Assembly: GCA_965603205.1 (NCBI GenBank)
Contig: CBFDCC010000007.1
Span: 1-64,000, forward strand
Length of the DNA: 64,000 nt
Direction: 5' to 3'
DNA from: Temperatibacter sp965603205
GTDB lineage: Bacteria; Pseudomonadota; Alphaproteobacteria; Sphingomonadales; Kordiimonadaceae
In this document: piece by piece, positions 7,968 through 17,300 of the stretch
Numbering within the stretch: position 1 is the stretch's first letter
How the letters are laid out: the number at the start of each line of letters is the position of its first letter
Notes under the pieces: generated by a model
What the model was told of the DNA's origin: nothing
Databases searched by the model: none
What the model saw: the letters and a program-made list of their open reading frames with translations, nothing else
Translations under genes and position numbers: made by a program

Positions 7968-8858
7968 TTATGGTGTTGCAGCCTTCATATGGTCAGTAAT
8001 GTCCTTGTGGATGCTGGATAGTAACTCTTTGGGTAGATCATGGCCCATGCCTTTATAAACCTTTAGTTTTGCACCTGGTATGGCACCTGCTGTGCTCTCA
8101 GCTCCATCTAGGCTTATCAGTGTGTCACCATCACCGTGAATGACGAGGCTGGGGGCTGTAACGCTGTTCAATGCCTTGGTACGGTCAACAGCTGTCATGA
8201 TAGCCTGCATTTGGCGTGTTACGCCATCGGCTGGTATGCCGCGCTCGGCCATGCTGATTACTTGCTTTGTTAGGTCTTCACGATTGGGCGGATAATCAGG
8301 GCTTCCAATGAGGTCCCATACACGTAAGCTATGGGCTAGTTTATCTTCGCTGCTTGGTGATTTAGGGCTGCTCAGGATGTGAGACATAGCCTCTTTTTTT
8401 GCACGGCCAACCTTTTTGTCACCAGTAGTGGACATGATCGAGGTTAGGCTTAATACACGCGTCGGTGCGTGAATGGCTAGCAACTGAGAGATCATACCCC
8501 CCATGGAAAGGCCTGCAATATGCGCCGCCTCAATATCCAGTACATCCATAAGGCCTAATGTATCCTGCATCATATCAGTCAGCGCGTATGGTGTTTTTGG
8601 CTTGAAACCATATTTCATCTTAAAAAATAAATATTTAAAATTAGCCACGCCTAGATGGTCAAGGATTGTTGATTTTCCCACGTCGCGATTATCAAAAGTG
8701 ATAACGCGTATGCCACTATCAACAAATAGATCAATAAAATCCGATGGCCATCCATTCAGCGGCATGCCCAGTCCTTGGATCAGTAATAAGACAGGGCCAC
8801 CCGAGGGGCCGTGGTCACGGTAAGCAATTTCAATATTGTTGGCAGTTATTACTGGCAT
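7968..8858 (-). CDS. alpha/beta-hydrolase
   Basis: This is a 296-aa alpha/beta-hydrolase-fold enzyme, probably an esterase or lactonase acting in the cytosol. The nucleophile elbow G-L-S-M-G-G holds Ser118. The acid is likely the Asp of H-G-D-G-D-T, and the catalytic His lies in G-M-G-H-D-L near the C-terminus. The oxyanion region is I-Q-G-L-G near residue 28. Length and order are normal for the family. It is transcribed away from the thiolase operon across a 243-base intergenic region that should contain both promoters. The substrate is unknown; polyhydroxyalkanoate- or ester-type substrates are possible given the neighbouring acyl-CoA genes. Confidence 0.85.
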   Translation of the reverse strand: MPVITANNIEIAYRDHGPSGGPVLLLIQGLGMPLNGWPSDFIDLFVDSGIRVITFDNRDVGKSTILDHLGVANFKYLFFKMKYGFKPKTPYALTDMMQDTLGLMDVLDIEAAHIAGLSMGGMISQLLAIHAPTRVLSLTSIMSTTGDKKVGRAKKEAMSHILSSPKSPSSEDKLAHSLRVWDLIGSPDYPPNREDLTKQVISMAERGIPADGVTRQMQAIMTAVDRTKALNSVTAPSLVIHGDGDTLISLDGAESTAGAIPGAKLKVYKGMGHDLPKELLSSIHKDITDHMKAATP

Positions 8859-9101
8859 AATTTAGTCTCGTGATTGATATGTTAAATCAAATGTATAATA
8901 GTAACACTATGGCATATGTTACACAGGTGACAAGCCTAATTTATACAACGGTGGAGTAGATGTATGAGCAAAACCCTACAATAAAATAAAACTATAACCC
9001 GCCCATCAAATAGCGCTAGTCTATATTGTTAGATTAGTATTTGCGTTACTAGAAAACATACTATAAGTTCAAATTATTACATTTTAATCAGGAGATTTCT
9101 T

Positions 9102-10283
9102 ATGCGCGAAGCTGTTATTGTATCCACCGCACGTACGCCAATTGGTCGTGCTTATAAGGGGGCGTTTAACGCCACTCAGGCACCAACTTTGGGCGCTCAT
9201 GCAATTGCCCATTCGGTTAAACGCGCGGGCATTGAAGGCGCTGAAGTTGACGATGTGATTATGGGGGCCGCGTTAACACAGGGTACTGGTGGTGCTAATG
9301 TTGGTCGTATGGCCGCATTGCGCGCGGGTCTGCCCGTTACAGTGTCAGGCATGACTATCGACCGTCAGTGTTCAAGCGGTGTGATGGCAATTGCCACTGC
9401 GGCAAAACAAATTATACATGATGGTATGGATGTGGCTGTTGGTGCTGGGCTTGATAGTATCTCGCTTGTGCAGACACCCAAAATGAATGTTGAGTATATG
9501 GTGGATAAAAGCCTAGTTGCTATGCATAAGGATGTCTATATGCCCATGCTGCAAACAGCAGAGGTGGTGGCAGATCGTTATGGCATTACGCGCGATGCAA
9601 TGGATGAATATGCTTATCGGTCACAGATGCGTACAGCCGCCGCTCAAGAGGCTGGTAAATTTGATGATGAAATTGTTGCGATGACTACACATAAGGGTGT
9701 TGCGGATAAGGAAACGGGTAAAATTTCTTTTGAAGAAGTGACCTTGTCAAAGGATGAAGGCAATCGCCCTACAACAACACTTGAAGGCCTGCAAAGTCTA
9801 AAGACAGTTATCGAAGGCGGTACGATTACTGCGGGTAACGCATCGCAACTTTCTGATGGTGCCTCAGCATCGGTATTGATGGAAGGTAAATTAGCGTCTC
9901 AAAGGGGTTTAAACCCGCTGGGTATATATCGCGGTATGTCGGTGGCTGGTTGTGAACCAGATGAAATGGGTATTGGTCCAGTATTTGCCATACCAAAGCT
10001 GTTGAAAGCTAATGGCCTTACGATGGATGATATTGGTCTGTGGGAACTGAATGAGGCCTTTGCCGTTCAGGTACTGCATTGTCGTGATACGCTTGGTATT
10101 CCTGATGAAATTTTAAATGTAAACGGTGGCGCAATTTCAGTTGGTCACCCTTATGGCATGTCAGGTGCACGTATGGTTGGTCACGCCCTAATCGAGGGCA
10201 AACGCCGCGGCGCTAAATATGTTGTCTGCACCATGTGTGTTGGCGGTGGTATGGGCGCTGCTGGCTTGTTTGAGGTTTGCTAA
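9102..10283 (+). CDS. acetyl-CoA acyltransferase (thiolase)
   Basis: This is a thiolase of 393 aa, catalysing thiolytic cleavage of 3-ketoacyl-CoA or the reverse condensation. The acylated cysteine is Cys90 in D-R-Q-C-S-S-G. The second active-site motif G-H-P-Y-G-M-S-G and the C-terminal C-V-G-G-G-M-G-A-A block supply the His and the second Cys. GGAG before the ATG is a good ribosome-binding site. A hairpin terminator follows directly, so it may be expressed separately from the acyl-CoA synthetase gene 85 bases downstream, although the two fit one fatty-acid degradation route. Degradative or biosynthetic direction cannot be decided by eye. Confidence 0.92.
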   Translation: MREAVIVSTARTPIGRAYKGAFNATQAPTLGAHAIAHSVKRAGIEGAEVDDVIMGAALTQGTGGANVGRMAALRAGLPVTVSGMTIDRQCSSGVMAIATAAKQIIHDGMDVAVGAGLDSISLVQTPKMNVEYMVDKSLVAMHKDVYMPMLQTAEVVADRYGITRDAMDEYAYRSQMRTAAAQEAGKFDDEIVAMTTHKGVADKETGKISFEEVTLSKDEGNRPTTTLEGLQSLKTVIEGGTITAGNASQLSDGASASVLMEGKLASQRGLNPLGIYRGMSVAGCEPDEMGIGPVFAIPKLLKANGLTMDDIGLWELNEAFAVQVLHCRDTLGIPDEILNVNGGAISVGHPYGMSGARMVGHALIEGKRRGAKYVVCTMCVGGGMGAAGLFEVC

Positions 10284-10295
10284 GTTAAAATACGT

Positions 10296-10321
10296 AAGGG
10301 CGGGGCATTTGCCTCGCCTTA
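10296..10321 (+). terminator. hairpin terminator after thiolase gene
   Basis: AAGGGCGGGGC at 10296-10306 pairs with GCCTCGCCTTA at 10311-10321 (one bulge, one G-U), with a four-base ATTT loop, followed by TTGTTTCTG. It is GC-rich in an AT-rich spacer directly behind the thiolase stop. Confidence 0.6.
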
Positions 10322-10367
10322 TTGTTTCTGGTAATTTTTAATCACTTCTGGGGAGGGGTATTATCTT

Positions 10368-12095
10368 ATGTCGGATTTATTATCTATGTTGCCACCTGTG
10401 CCTAAGGGCACATCCATCGCTGAATGCCTTGAATTATTCAGTGGTGAAGGCATGCCTTTTGCTGCGGCCCCTGTCGATATTGACGGGGTAAACTATAATC
10501 AATTTATACATCAGCCGGCTCATTTGCGGGATATGCTACTCGGCATGATGCAAGACCATCTGGATCAGAATTTTATTGTCTACGGCGATGAACGCCTTAC
10601 CTTTGGTCAGACTTTTGGTAAAATTGCCCAGCTAACACAGGTGCTTTGCAATGATTACGGCATCAGTAAGGGTGATAAGGTTGCTATATCCATGCGTAAT
10701 TATCCCGAGTGGGTGATCGCCTATATAGCTATTATTTCTGTTGGTGGTGTTGCTTGTGCTATGAATGCTTGGTGGACAGCCGAGGAGGTTGAGCAAGCCT
10801 TCAAAATAACAGGATCAAAACTGGCTATTTGCGATAGTAGCCGTGCCAATAGGATTGAAACCTTTAATCAAGATATGGCGATAAAGTTGATTGTTGTGCG
10901 CGATGATAATCCCGCGCGTAAGGATGCTGCCCGCTTTGAAGAGGCTATAGCAGATAAAGATCCATCCGTTATTGTACCCATAGAAATTACACAAGATGAT
11001 GACGCGCATATTATATTCACCAGCGGCTCTAGCGGATTTCCAAAGGCTGCGCTGGCGACACACCGCGCCGTCGTTAGTGTGTTGTTCATGTGGTTGAATG
11101 TAGCGATATCTATCAAAAGTACACGCCCTCCCGCAGCGGCAGACGCCAATCAACCAGCAAGTGCAGTGACTATCCCATTTTTTCATGTGACAGGCCTTGT
11201 AACGGTCATGCTGGTGAGTGTCTTGATTGGCCGCAAGTTAGTGATTATGCATAAATGGGATGTAGAAGAAGCCTTTAGGCTTATCGAGGCAGAGCGTGTG
11301 ACAAACCTTTCTGGGGTGCCGTCCATGTCTTATGAAATGTCCATATCACCGCTTCGCCATAAATATGATCTTACGTCTCTGACTGATATTGGCGGCGGCG
11401 GCGCTGCGCGCCCGTCTGAACATCTGAAATTACTTGTAGAGGCTTTTGAAAATTTTAGCCCCGGGCTGGGATACGGCATGACCGAGACATCCAGTGTTGG
11501 CACGCTGATCTCTGGTGATGATTATACCAAGCGCTCAAATAGTAGCGGCAAAGCCACACCACCGATTGTTGAAATTAAAATTGTTGCTGGTGATGGCAGT
11601 GAAATGCCGACCGGGGAACGCGGCGAGATATGCATTAAATCAACGGCCAATATTAGATGTTATTATGGTAATCCAGAAGCGACAGCCGAGCTGATTAAGG
11701 ATGGATGGCTGCATACGGGTGATGTGGGGTATCTAGACGTTGAGGGGTATTTATTCATTGTCGACCGCCTAAAAGACATCATCATTCGTGGCGGTGAAAA
11801 TATCAGCACTTTAGAAGTGGAGGCAGCACTTGCCAAAGTTGATGGGGTTGAGGATTGTATGGTTTTCTCTCTACCTGATGAAATGCTAGGTGAAATTATT
11901 GGTGCCGTTATTGCGGTGGCAGATACTATTGATATTGTAGAAGTTCAGCAAGAACTGGGTCGTCATATTGCAAACTTTAAGGTGCCGCAGGTCATTTGGC
12001 CGAGGACAGTGCCTTTACCGCTTATCGCCTCTGGTAAAATTGACCGAAAGAATATCAAGCAAGAATATCAGGCGCTATATGCACAATCAAAATAG
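10368..12095 (+). CDS. acyl-CoA synthetase (AMP-forming)
   Basis: This is a class-I adenylate-forming enzyme of 575 aa that activates a carboxylic acid to its CoA thioester through an acyl-AMP. The phosphate-binding loop is F-T-S-G-S-S-G-F-P-K near residue 217. G-Y-G-M-T-E-T lies near 369, the A8 hinge region W-L-H-T-G-D-V-G near 447, and the C-terminal lysine motif S-G-K-I-D-R-K near 561. Length is typical of fatty-acyl-CoA synthetases. The MaoC-like gene follows after a few bases, so the two form an operon. Substrate chain length is unknown. Confidence 0.9.
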   Translation: MSDLLSMLPPVPKGTSIAECLELFSGEGMPFAAAPVDIDGVNYNQFIHQPAHLRDMLLGMMQDHLDQNFIVYGDERLTFGQTFGKIAQLTQVLCNDYGISKGDKVAISMRNYPEWVIAYIAIISVGGVACAMNAWWTAEEVEQAFKITGSKLAICDSSRANRIETFNQDMAIKLIVVRDDNPARKDAARFEEAIADKDPSVIVPIEITQDDDAHIIFTSGSSGFPKAALATHRAVVSVLFMWLNVAISIKSTRPPAAADANQPASAVTIPFFHVTGLVTVMLVSVLIGRKLVIMHKWDVEEAFRLIEAERVTNLSGVPSMSYEMSISPLRHKYDLTSLTDIGGGGAARPSEHLKLLVEAFENFSPGLGYGMTETSSVGTLISGDDYTKRSNSSGKATPPIVEIKIVAGDGSEMPTGERGEICIKSTANIRCYYGNPEATAELIKDGWLHTGDVGYLDVEGYLFIVDRLKDIIIRGGENISTLEVEAALAKVDGVEDCMVFSLPDEMLGEIIGAVIAVADTIDIVEVQQELGRHIANFKVPQVIWPRTVPLPLIASGKIDRKNIKQEYQALYAQSK

Positions 12096-12104
12096 GAGTT
12101 GGCG

Positions 12105-12566
12105 ATGCCAGTATTATTATCATTAGAAGAGCTAGAGGCCCATGTTGGTTGCGAGACAGGCGTTGGCCCTTGGTTCGAGATTGATCAAGGCCGTATCAAT
12201 CAATTTGCTGATGTGACTGTAGATCATCAGTTTATTCATGTGGATGTGGAAAAAGCAAAAGAAACCCCTTTTGGTACCACAATCGCCCATGGTTTCCTTA
12301 GTCTATCGCTGCTGTCTCATATAGCAATAGAAGCGATGGTTTCGGTTAAGGGTGTGAAAATGGGGCTGAATTACGGTTTTGAAAAGGTACGTTTTTTAAA
12401 TCCTGTTAAGGTTGGTTCGCGTATTCGCGCTCGCGGTGTGCTTGGCAAGGTTGATATCAAGGATGGTGGCGAGCGGGCGCTCGTTAGTCATATCATCACC
12501 GTAGAGATTGAAGGCGAAGATACCCCCGCCTATGTTGCTGAATGGTTAACGATGCTCATGCTTTAA
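12105..12566 (+). CDS. MaoC-like enoyl-CoA hydratase
   Basis: This is a hot-dog-fold MaoC-family protein of about 153 aa, probably an (R)-specific enoyl-CoA hydratase. The hydratase-2-like signature is visible: D-H-Q-F-I-H-V-D supplies the catalytic Asp and His, and the following T-I-A-H-G-F-L is typical. I chose the ATG at 12105 because AGGAG (12094-12098) sits six bases upstream; an upstream in-frame TTG at 12099 overlaps that site. With the acyl-CoA synthetase immediately before it and the thiolase further upstream, it would supply the hydration step in acyl-CoA turnover. Confidence 0.88.
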   Translation: MPVLLSLEELEAHVGCETGVGPWFEIDQGRINQFADVTVDHQFIHVDVEKAKETPFGTTIAHGFLSLSLLSHIAIEAMVSVKGVKMGLNYGFEKVRFLNPVKVGSRIRARGVLGKVDIKDGGERALVSHIITVEIEGEDTPAYVAEWLTMLML

Positions 12567-12708
12567 ATATTGCATTTTAATTAATTTTATTTCTTATTAA
12601 ATATGGCTTTGATGTGATTTTTAGATAAAATCTGTGCATCTCTTGTTGTTCGCTAACCTGTTGATATATCCTAGTCTTGAGCAGGAAACTATAAACAGGA
12701 GAATCTAG

Positions 12709-13440
12709 ATGCGTATTATAGCAATATCATCTCAAAAGGGCGGTTCTGGCAAAACTACCCTATCAGGCCATTTGGCCGTCCAAGCATCCATGAGTGGTGC
12801 GGGGCCAGTAGCATTAATTGACACTGATCCCCAAGGCAGTTTAAGTCATTGGTGGAATGAACGTCAAAGTGATAAACCATCATTTGTTCAGACTAGCATA
12901 TCAAAGCTGAGTGATGATTTAGAAGAATTAAAGACCCATGGATTTAAAACAGTCATCATTGATACCCCCCCAGCAATCACGACAGCGATACAGGCTGTAG
13001 TATCACAGTCGGACCTTGTGGTTATCCCAACTAGGCCCAGCCCTCATGACCTAAGGGCCGCAGGGGGGACGGTTGATCTAGTGGAGCGTGCTGGCAAACC
13101 GTTGTTATTTGCGATTAATGGCGCTACGCCACGCGCGAAATTAACAACAGAAGCTGCCATTGCATTATCTCAGCATGGTATGGTCGCACCTTCTATTATT
13201 CATAATCGTCAAGACTTTGCTGTAAGTATGATTGATGGACGTACAGTAATGGAAATGCCAAAGCATTCAAAATCCAGTGATGAAATTGAGGCGCTTTGGT
13301 TTTATGTGGAAGAGCGCTTGCAAAAAATAATGCCTAAACAATTGTTCAGGCATACAACACAACGCGTGTCATTTGGTCGCCGTAAGGCCCCTGTTTTTGA
13401 AGAGAAAATTTCACAGGCTAATCATATGGGGAGTATCTAA
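12709..13440 (+). CDS. orphan ParA-family ATPase
   Basis: This is a 243-aa ParA/MinD-type ATPase. The deviant Walker A motif Q-K-G-G-S-G-K-T-T covers residues 9-17, a D-T-D-P-Q-G-S switch lies near 39, and a hydrophobic strand ends in I-D-T-P-P near 87. There is no N-terminal helix-turn-helix, so it is the small type that positions cargo on the nucleoid. The following gene overlaps by one base and is probably its partner. The main chromosome-partition parAB is normally near the origin with gidA/gidB, which are absent here. This pair therefore more likely partitions another cargo (for example a protein complex) or is a plasmid relic. Confidence 0.87.
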   Translation: MRIIAISSQKGGSGKTTLSGHLAVQASMSGAGPVALIDTDPQGSLSHWWNERQSDKPSFVQTSISKLSDDLEELKTHGFKTVIIDTPPAITTAIQAVVSQSDLVVIPTRPSPHDLRAAGGTVDLVERAGKPLLFAINGATPRAKLTTEAAIALSQHGMVAPSIIHNRQDFAVSMIDGRTVMEMPKHSKSSDEIEALWFYVEERLQKIMPKQLFRHTTQRVSFGRRKAPVFEEKISQANHMGSI

Positions 13441-13769
13441 TGAATATATCAACGGCGGTTCAAGCATCAACGTTATTAGCATGCAAAGGTGGAGCGTCGC
13501 CTTCTGTGCAAGGCAATTTTATCAAGATGCCTCGCATTCAATTTTCATCTTCACCTTGTAGACGATCACCATCTTTAATGCCGCGGAATTCGGGGGCTGA
13601 TCAAAGGCAATTGAGCAGTGAAATTGAACAAAAGTCTGCTAGATCATCTGTGCGCTTAACAAGAGAACTGCATGCTCACTTTAAAAGAGTTGCTAAAAAG
13701 AACTCTTCATCACAACAGGCGGTGTTGGAATTGCTTATTTCAAAGTATATAAATTCTGACTCTATGTGA
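13440..13769 (+). CDS. small partner protein of ParA, ribbon-helix-helix-like end
   Basis: This is a 109-aa protein whose ATG overlaps the ParA stop (TAATG), so translation is probably coupled. Residues 1-65 are low-complexity and rich in Ser, Gln and Arg. Residues about 69-104 (start S-S-V-R-L-T-R-E-L, end L-E-L-L-I-S-K-Y-I) look like a strand-helix-helix DNA-binding or dimerisation unit. Many type-Ib ParA systems use a small ribbon-helix-helix partner; others use short basic N-terminal peptides that stimulate ParA. Both readings fit, and the assignment is inference. It ends four bases before the convergent Lrp gene. Confidence 0.6.
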   Translation: MNISTAVQASTLLACKGGASPSVQGNFIKMPRIQFSSSPCRRSPSLMPRNSGADQRQLSSEIEQKSARSSVRLTRELHAHFKRVAKKNSSSQQAVLELLISKYINSDSM

Positions 13770-13773
13770 TGCC

Positions 13774-14214
13774 TTAAGCAATATCTTTCACGGCCTCCAT
13801 CGCCACAAAGGTGGAGGTCTGTGCCACAAAGGGCAGGGCTGATATTTTTTCACCCAAGACCAGTCGAAATGTACTGATGTTGCTTGTGCGTACTTTTAGC
13901 AGATAATCAAACCCAGCTGCCATCATGTGGCACTGGGTAATTTCCGATACACCTCGCACGGCCTTATTGAATGTTTCTAGTGAGCTAGATTTCGTATTGC
14001 TCAGTGTGACTTGAACAAATGCAATATGACCTTCGCCCATTTTTACTGGGTCAACAATGGCGGTGTAGCCTAATATATGCCCGTCTTGTTCTAACTTTTT
14101 CATGCGATTTATACAGGGGGTTTTTGACAGTCCTACCTTCTGGGCTAGTTCAGTAGCTGTGATACGGCCTGAGCGCCGCAGTTCAGCTATAATTTTTCGG
14201 TCGTATTGGTCCAT
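13774..14214 (-). CDS. Lrp/AsnC-family regulator, probable proline-responsive PutR
   Basis: This is a 146-aa Lrp/AsnC transcription factor. The N-terminal winged helix-turn-helix begins M-D-Q-Y-D-R-K-I and contains T-E-L-A-Q-K-V-G-L-S-K-T-P. The C-terminal RAM ligand-binding domain includes A-G-F-D-Y-L-L-K-V-R. It is divergent from putA across 171 bases. In many alphaproteobacteria an Lrp-type protein (PutR) activates putA in response to proline, and here PutA lacks its own DNA-binding domain. I therefore infer that it controls putA and probably itself. Confidence 0.88.
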   Translation of the reverse strand: MDQYDRKIIAELRRSGRITATELAQKVGLSKTPCINRMKKLEQDGHILGYTAIVDPVKMGEGHIAFVQVTLSNTKSSSLETFNKAVRGVSEITQCHMMAAGFDYLLKVRTSNISTFRLVLGEKISALPFVAQTSTFVAMEAVKDIA

Positions 14215-14385
14215 TAGGTTGAATCCTTGTAATTTAAAGGCTTATTTCCTAATAAATGGCATATATAAGGGGCTTTTGTCTATATTTTACACATTAAAAG
14301 CAATTTCGACTTTTATATATGATGTAGTATTAAGTGATCTAGTCTTCCTTTATCAATCCATAATCCAGTCACTAAGGTTTTACTT

Positions 14386-17300
14386 ATGTCACAAATGTCT
14401 CTTGATGATCTTCGCAGTGTAATTAGGGAAAATTATTTGCTTGATGAAACTACGGCTATTAATGCGCTAATTGACGATGCGAGTTTAAGTATACATGCAC
14501 GCAACAGCATCACACACCGTGGTGCAGATTTGGTGGCTGAGGTTCGTGCCTCAATGACACCTAGTTTGATGGAAGCTTTTCTTGCTGAATATGGCCTATC
14601 TACAAAAGAAGGCTTGGCGCTAATGTGTTTAGCTGAAGCATTGCTCCGCGTGCCTGACGCAGAGACCATGGATGATTTGATAGAAGATAAAATTGCTGGT
14701 GGCGACTGGGCAGAACATGCGGGGCAGTCCATTTCCCAGCTTGTTAATGTGTCTACCATGGGTCTGCAAGTTACTAATGCTGTTTTACAGGACGGCAATT
14801 TAGGTGTGGTAAATACCATGCGTTCGATGGTTAAGCGTCTGGGTATGCCCGTCATCCGCAGAGCGGTAAAACAAGTCATGAAAGAATTGGGTCATCAATT
14901 TGTGTTGGGTCAGAATATTGATTTTGCACAAAAACGTGCCACGGCCTTAGAATCAAAGGGCTTTACCCATAGCTATGATATGCTGGGGGAAGCAGCGCAT
15001 ACAGCGTCTGACGCTGTGAAGTATTTGAATGCTTATAAAGAATCAATCCGCGCGCTAGCCAGGTCCTGTTCAGGTGATGTGCGGGCCAATCCTGGCATTA
15101 GTATTAAACTATCAGCACTGCATCCACGATATGAATATGTCAACCATGACCGGGTAATGAATGAATTGGTGCCAAGAGTTTTAAAACTAGCAGAGATGGC
15201 AGCAGCAGCTAATATGGGGCTGAATATAGACGCAGAGGAAGCCGACAGACTTGATATTTCACTGAGTGTGATTGAGGCTGTTTTATCCAGCGATAGCCTT
15301 AAAGGCTGGGATGGATTTGGTGTGGTTGTTCAGGCATATGGCAAACGCGCCCCGTTCGTGATTGATTGGTTGCACGCCCTTACCGTTAAGCTTGATCGCA
15401 AGATAATGGTGCGACTGGTAAAAGGGGCTTATTGGGACGCAGAGATTAAACGCGCTCAGGTTATGGGATTACGTGATTTCCCTGTTTATACACAGAAGGC
15501 CCATTCTGATATCAGTTATGTAGCGTGTGTAGCTAAATTATTTACCATGATCGATAGGATTTATCCTCAATTTGCCACGCACAATGCGCATACGGTTGCT
15601 GCGGTGCTACATTTCGCACAGGATATATCCACCGATAAATATGAGTTCCAACGACTGCATGGCATGGGTGAGAGTTTGCATAGCGTACTGCGCAGTGACG
15701 AAGGAACGAAGTGCCGTATATATGCACCCGTCGGTATCCACCGCGACCTATTAGCTTATTTGGTTCGCCGCCTATTGGAAAACGGCGCCAATAGTAGTTT
15801 TGTTAATCAGATCGTCGACACGGACATTCCCCCTGTGATGGTGGCAGCAGACCCATTTGCAAAGGCACATACTATTCAGGGTGTAGCTATTAAAATGCCG
15901 CGCGATATATTTGGTGCAGAGCGCCGCAACGCTAAAGGGTGGGATATAACCGATCCTATTGAACTGGCTGAAATTAACGCTGGCCGCCATAAATTTAAAT
16001 TTCATCAGTGGCAAGCATCATCCATGCTCAGCATTCCACATGTAGGAAAAGACGCGGGTGTATCAATCACTAATCCAGCGAATATGCAGGACTGTGTTGG
16101 TCATGTGAATTACGCCTCATCAGAGGATGTGGATAGCGCTTTTCAAGAAGCTAAAATAGGTTTTAAGCAATGGTCATCAAGGGATGTTGATGACCGGGCT
16201 AAATGCCTAGAACGCTTTGCAGATTTGATAGAGGATAATGCATATGAATTTTTTGCTCTTGCTACCCGCGAGGCAGGAAAGTCATTGCTTGATGCAATCG
16301 GCGAGGTGCGAGAGGCCGTTGATTTTTTACGGTTCTACGCTATTCAGGCGCGCCTAGGTCATGACGTATCACCTGCTAGGGCGCGAGGTGTGTTCGTCTG
16401 TATATCTCCTTGGAATTTTCCACTTGCTATATTCCTTGGTCAGATTTCAGCGGCGGTTGTCACTGGCAATGCTGTGCTGGCTAAACCCGCTGAACAGACA
16501 CCACTTATCGCAGCGCGCGCTATTGAATTGATGTATGAATCTGGTGTGCCAAGTAATGTGGTTCAACTACTGCCGGGTGAAGGTTCAACTATTGGCGCGG
16601 CCTTAACGCAGCACCCTGATGTAGCTGGTGTTTGCTTTACTGGATCAACAGCAACAGCCCAGCATATTAATAGAGCAATGGCATGTAATAGCATGGTCTC
16701 TGCGCCACTAGTGGCTGAAACTGGCGGCTTAAATGCAATGATTGTCGATTCTACAGCGCTGCCTGAACAAGCTGTACGTGATATTGTGATAGCGGCTTTT
16801 CAAAGCGCGGGTCAACGCTGTTCAGCCTTGCGCATGTTATATGTGCAAGAGGATGTGAAAGATCGTTTTTTAGAGATGCTTTTTGGGGCTATGGATGAGC
16901 TGGTGGTGCAAGACCCTTGGGATATTACTACCGATGTAGGGCCTGTGATTGACGGAAATGCTCAGCTATTGATCCAACAATATTCTACTAGTATGGAAGC
17001 AGATGGAAGGTTGCTCAAAAAGATACATGTGCCATCTGGTGAACGTTATGTATCGCCTGCGGTCTTTAGTGTCAGCGGCATTGAAGAATTAGACAGAGAA
17101 ATATTTGGTCCTATTTTACATGTGGCTACCTATAAGGCACATGAATTAATGGATGTGGTCGATACTATTAATGAACGTGGTTACGGTCTAACCATGGGCA
17201 TCCATTCACGCATCGACAACCGTGTTGATCAGGTGCGGGCGCGGGCTAAGGTTGGTAATCTATATGTGAACCGTAATCAAATTGGTGCTGTTGTTGGCAG

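Noticed and set aside
8859..9101. TTGCGT/TATAAG promoter before the thiolase gene
   Set aside because: Spacing is only 15 bases and other equally weak pairs exist in this AT-rich gap.
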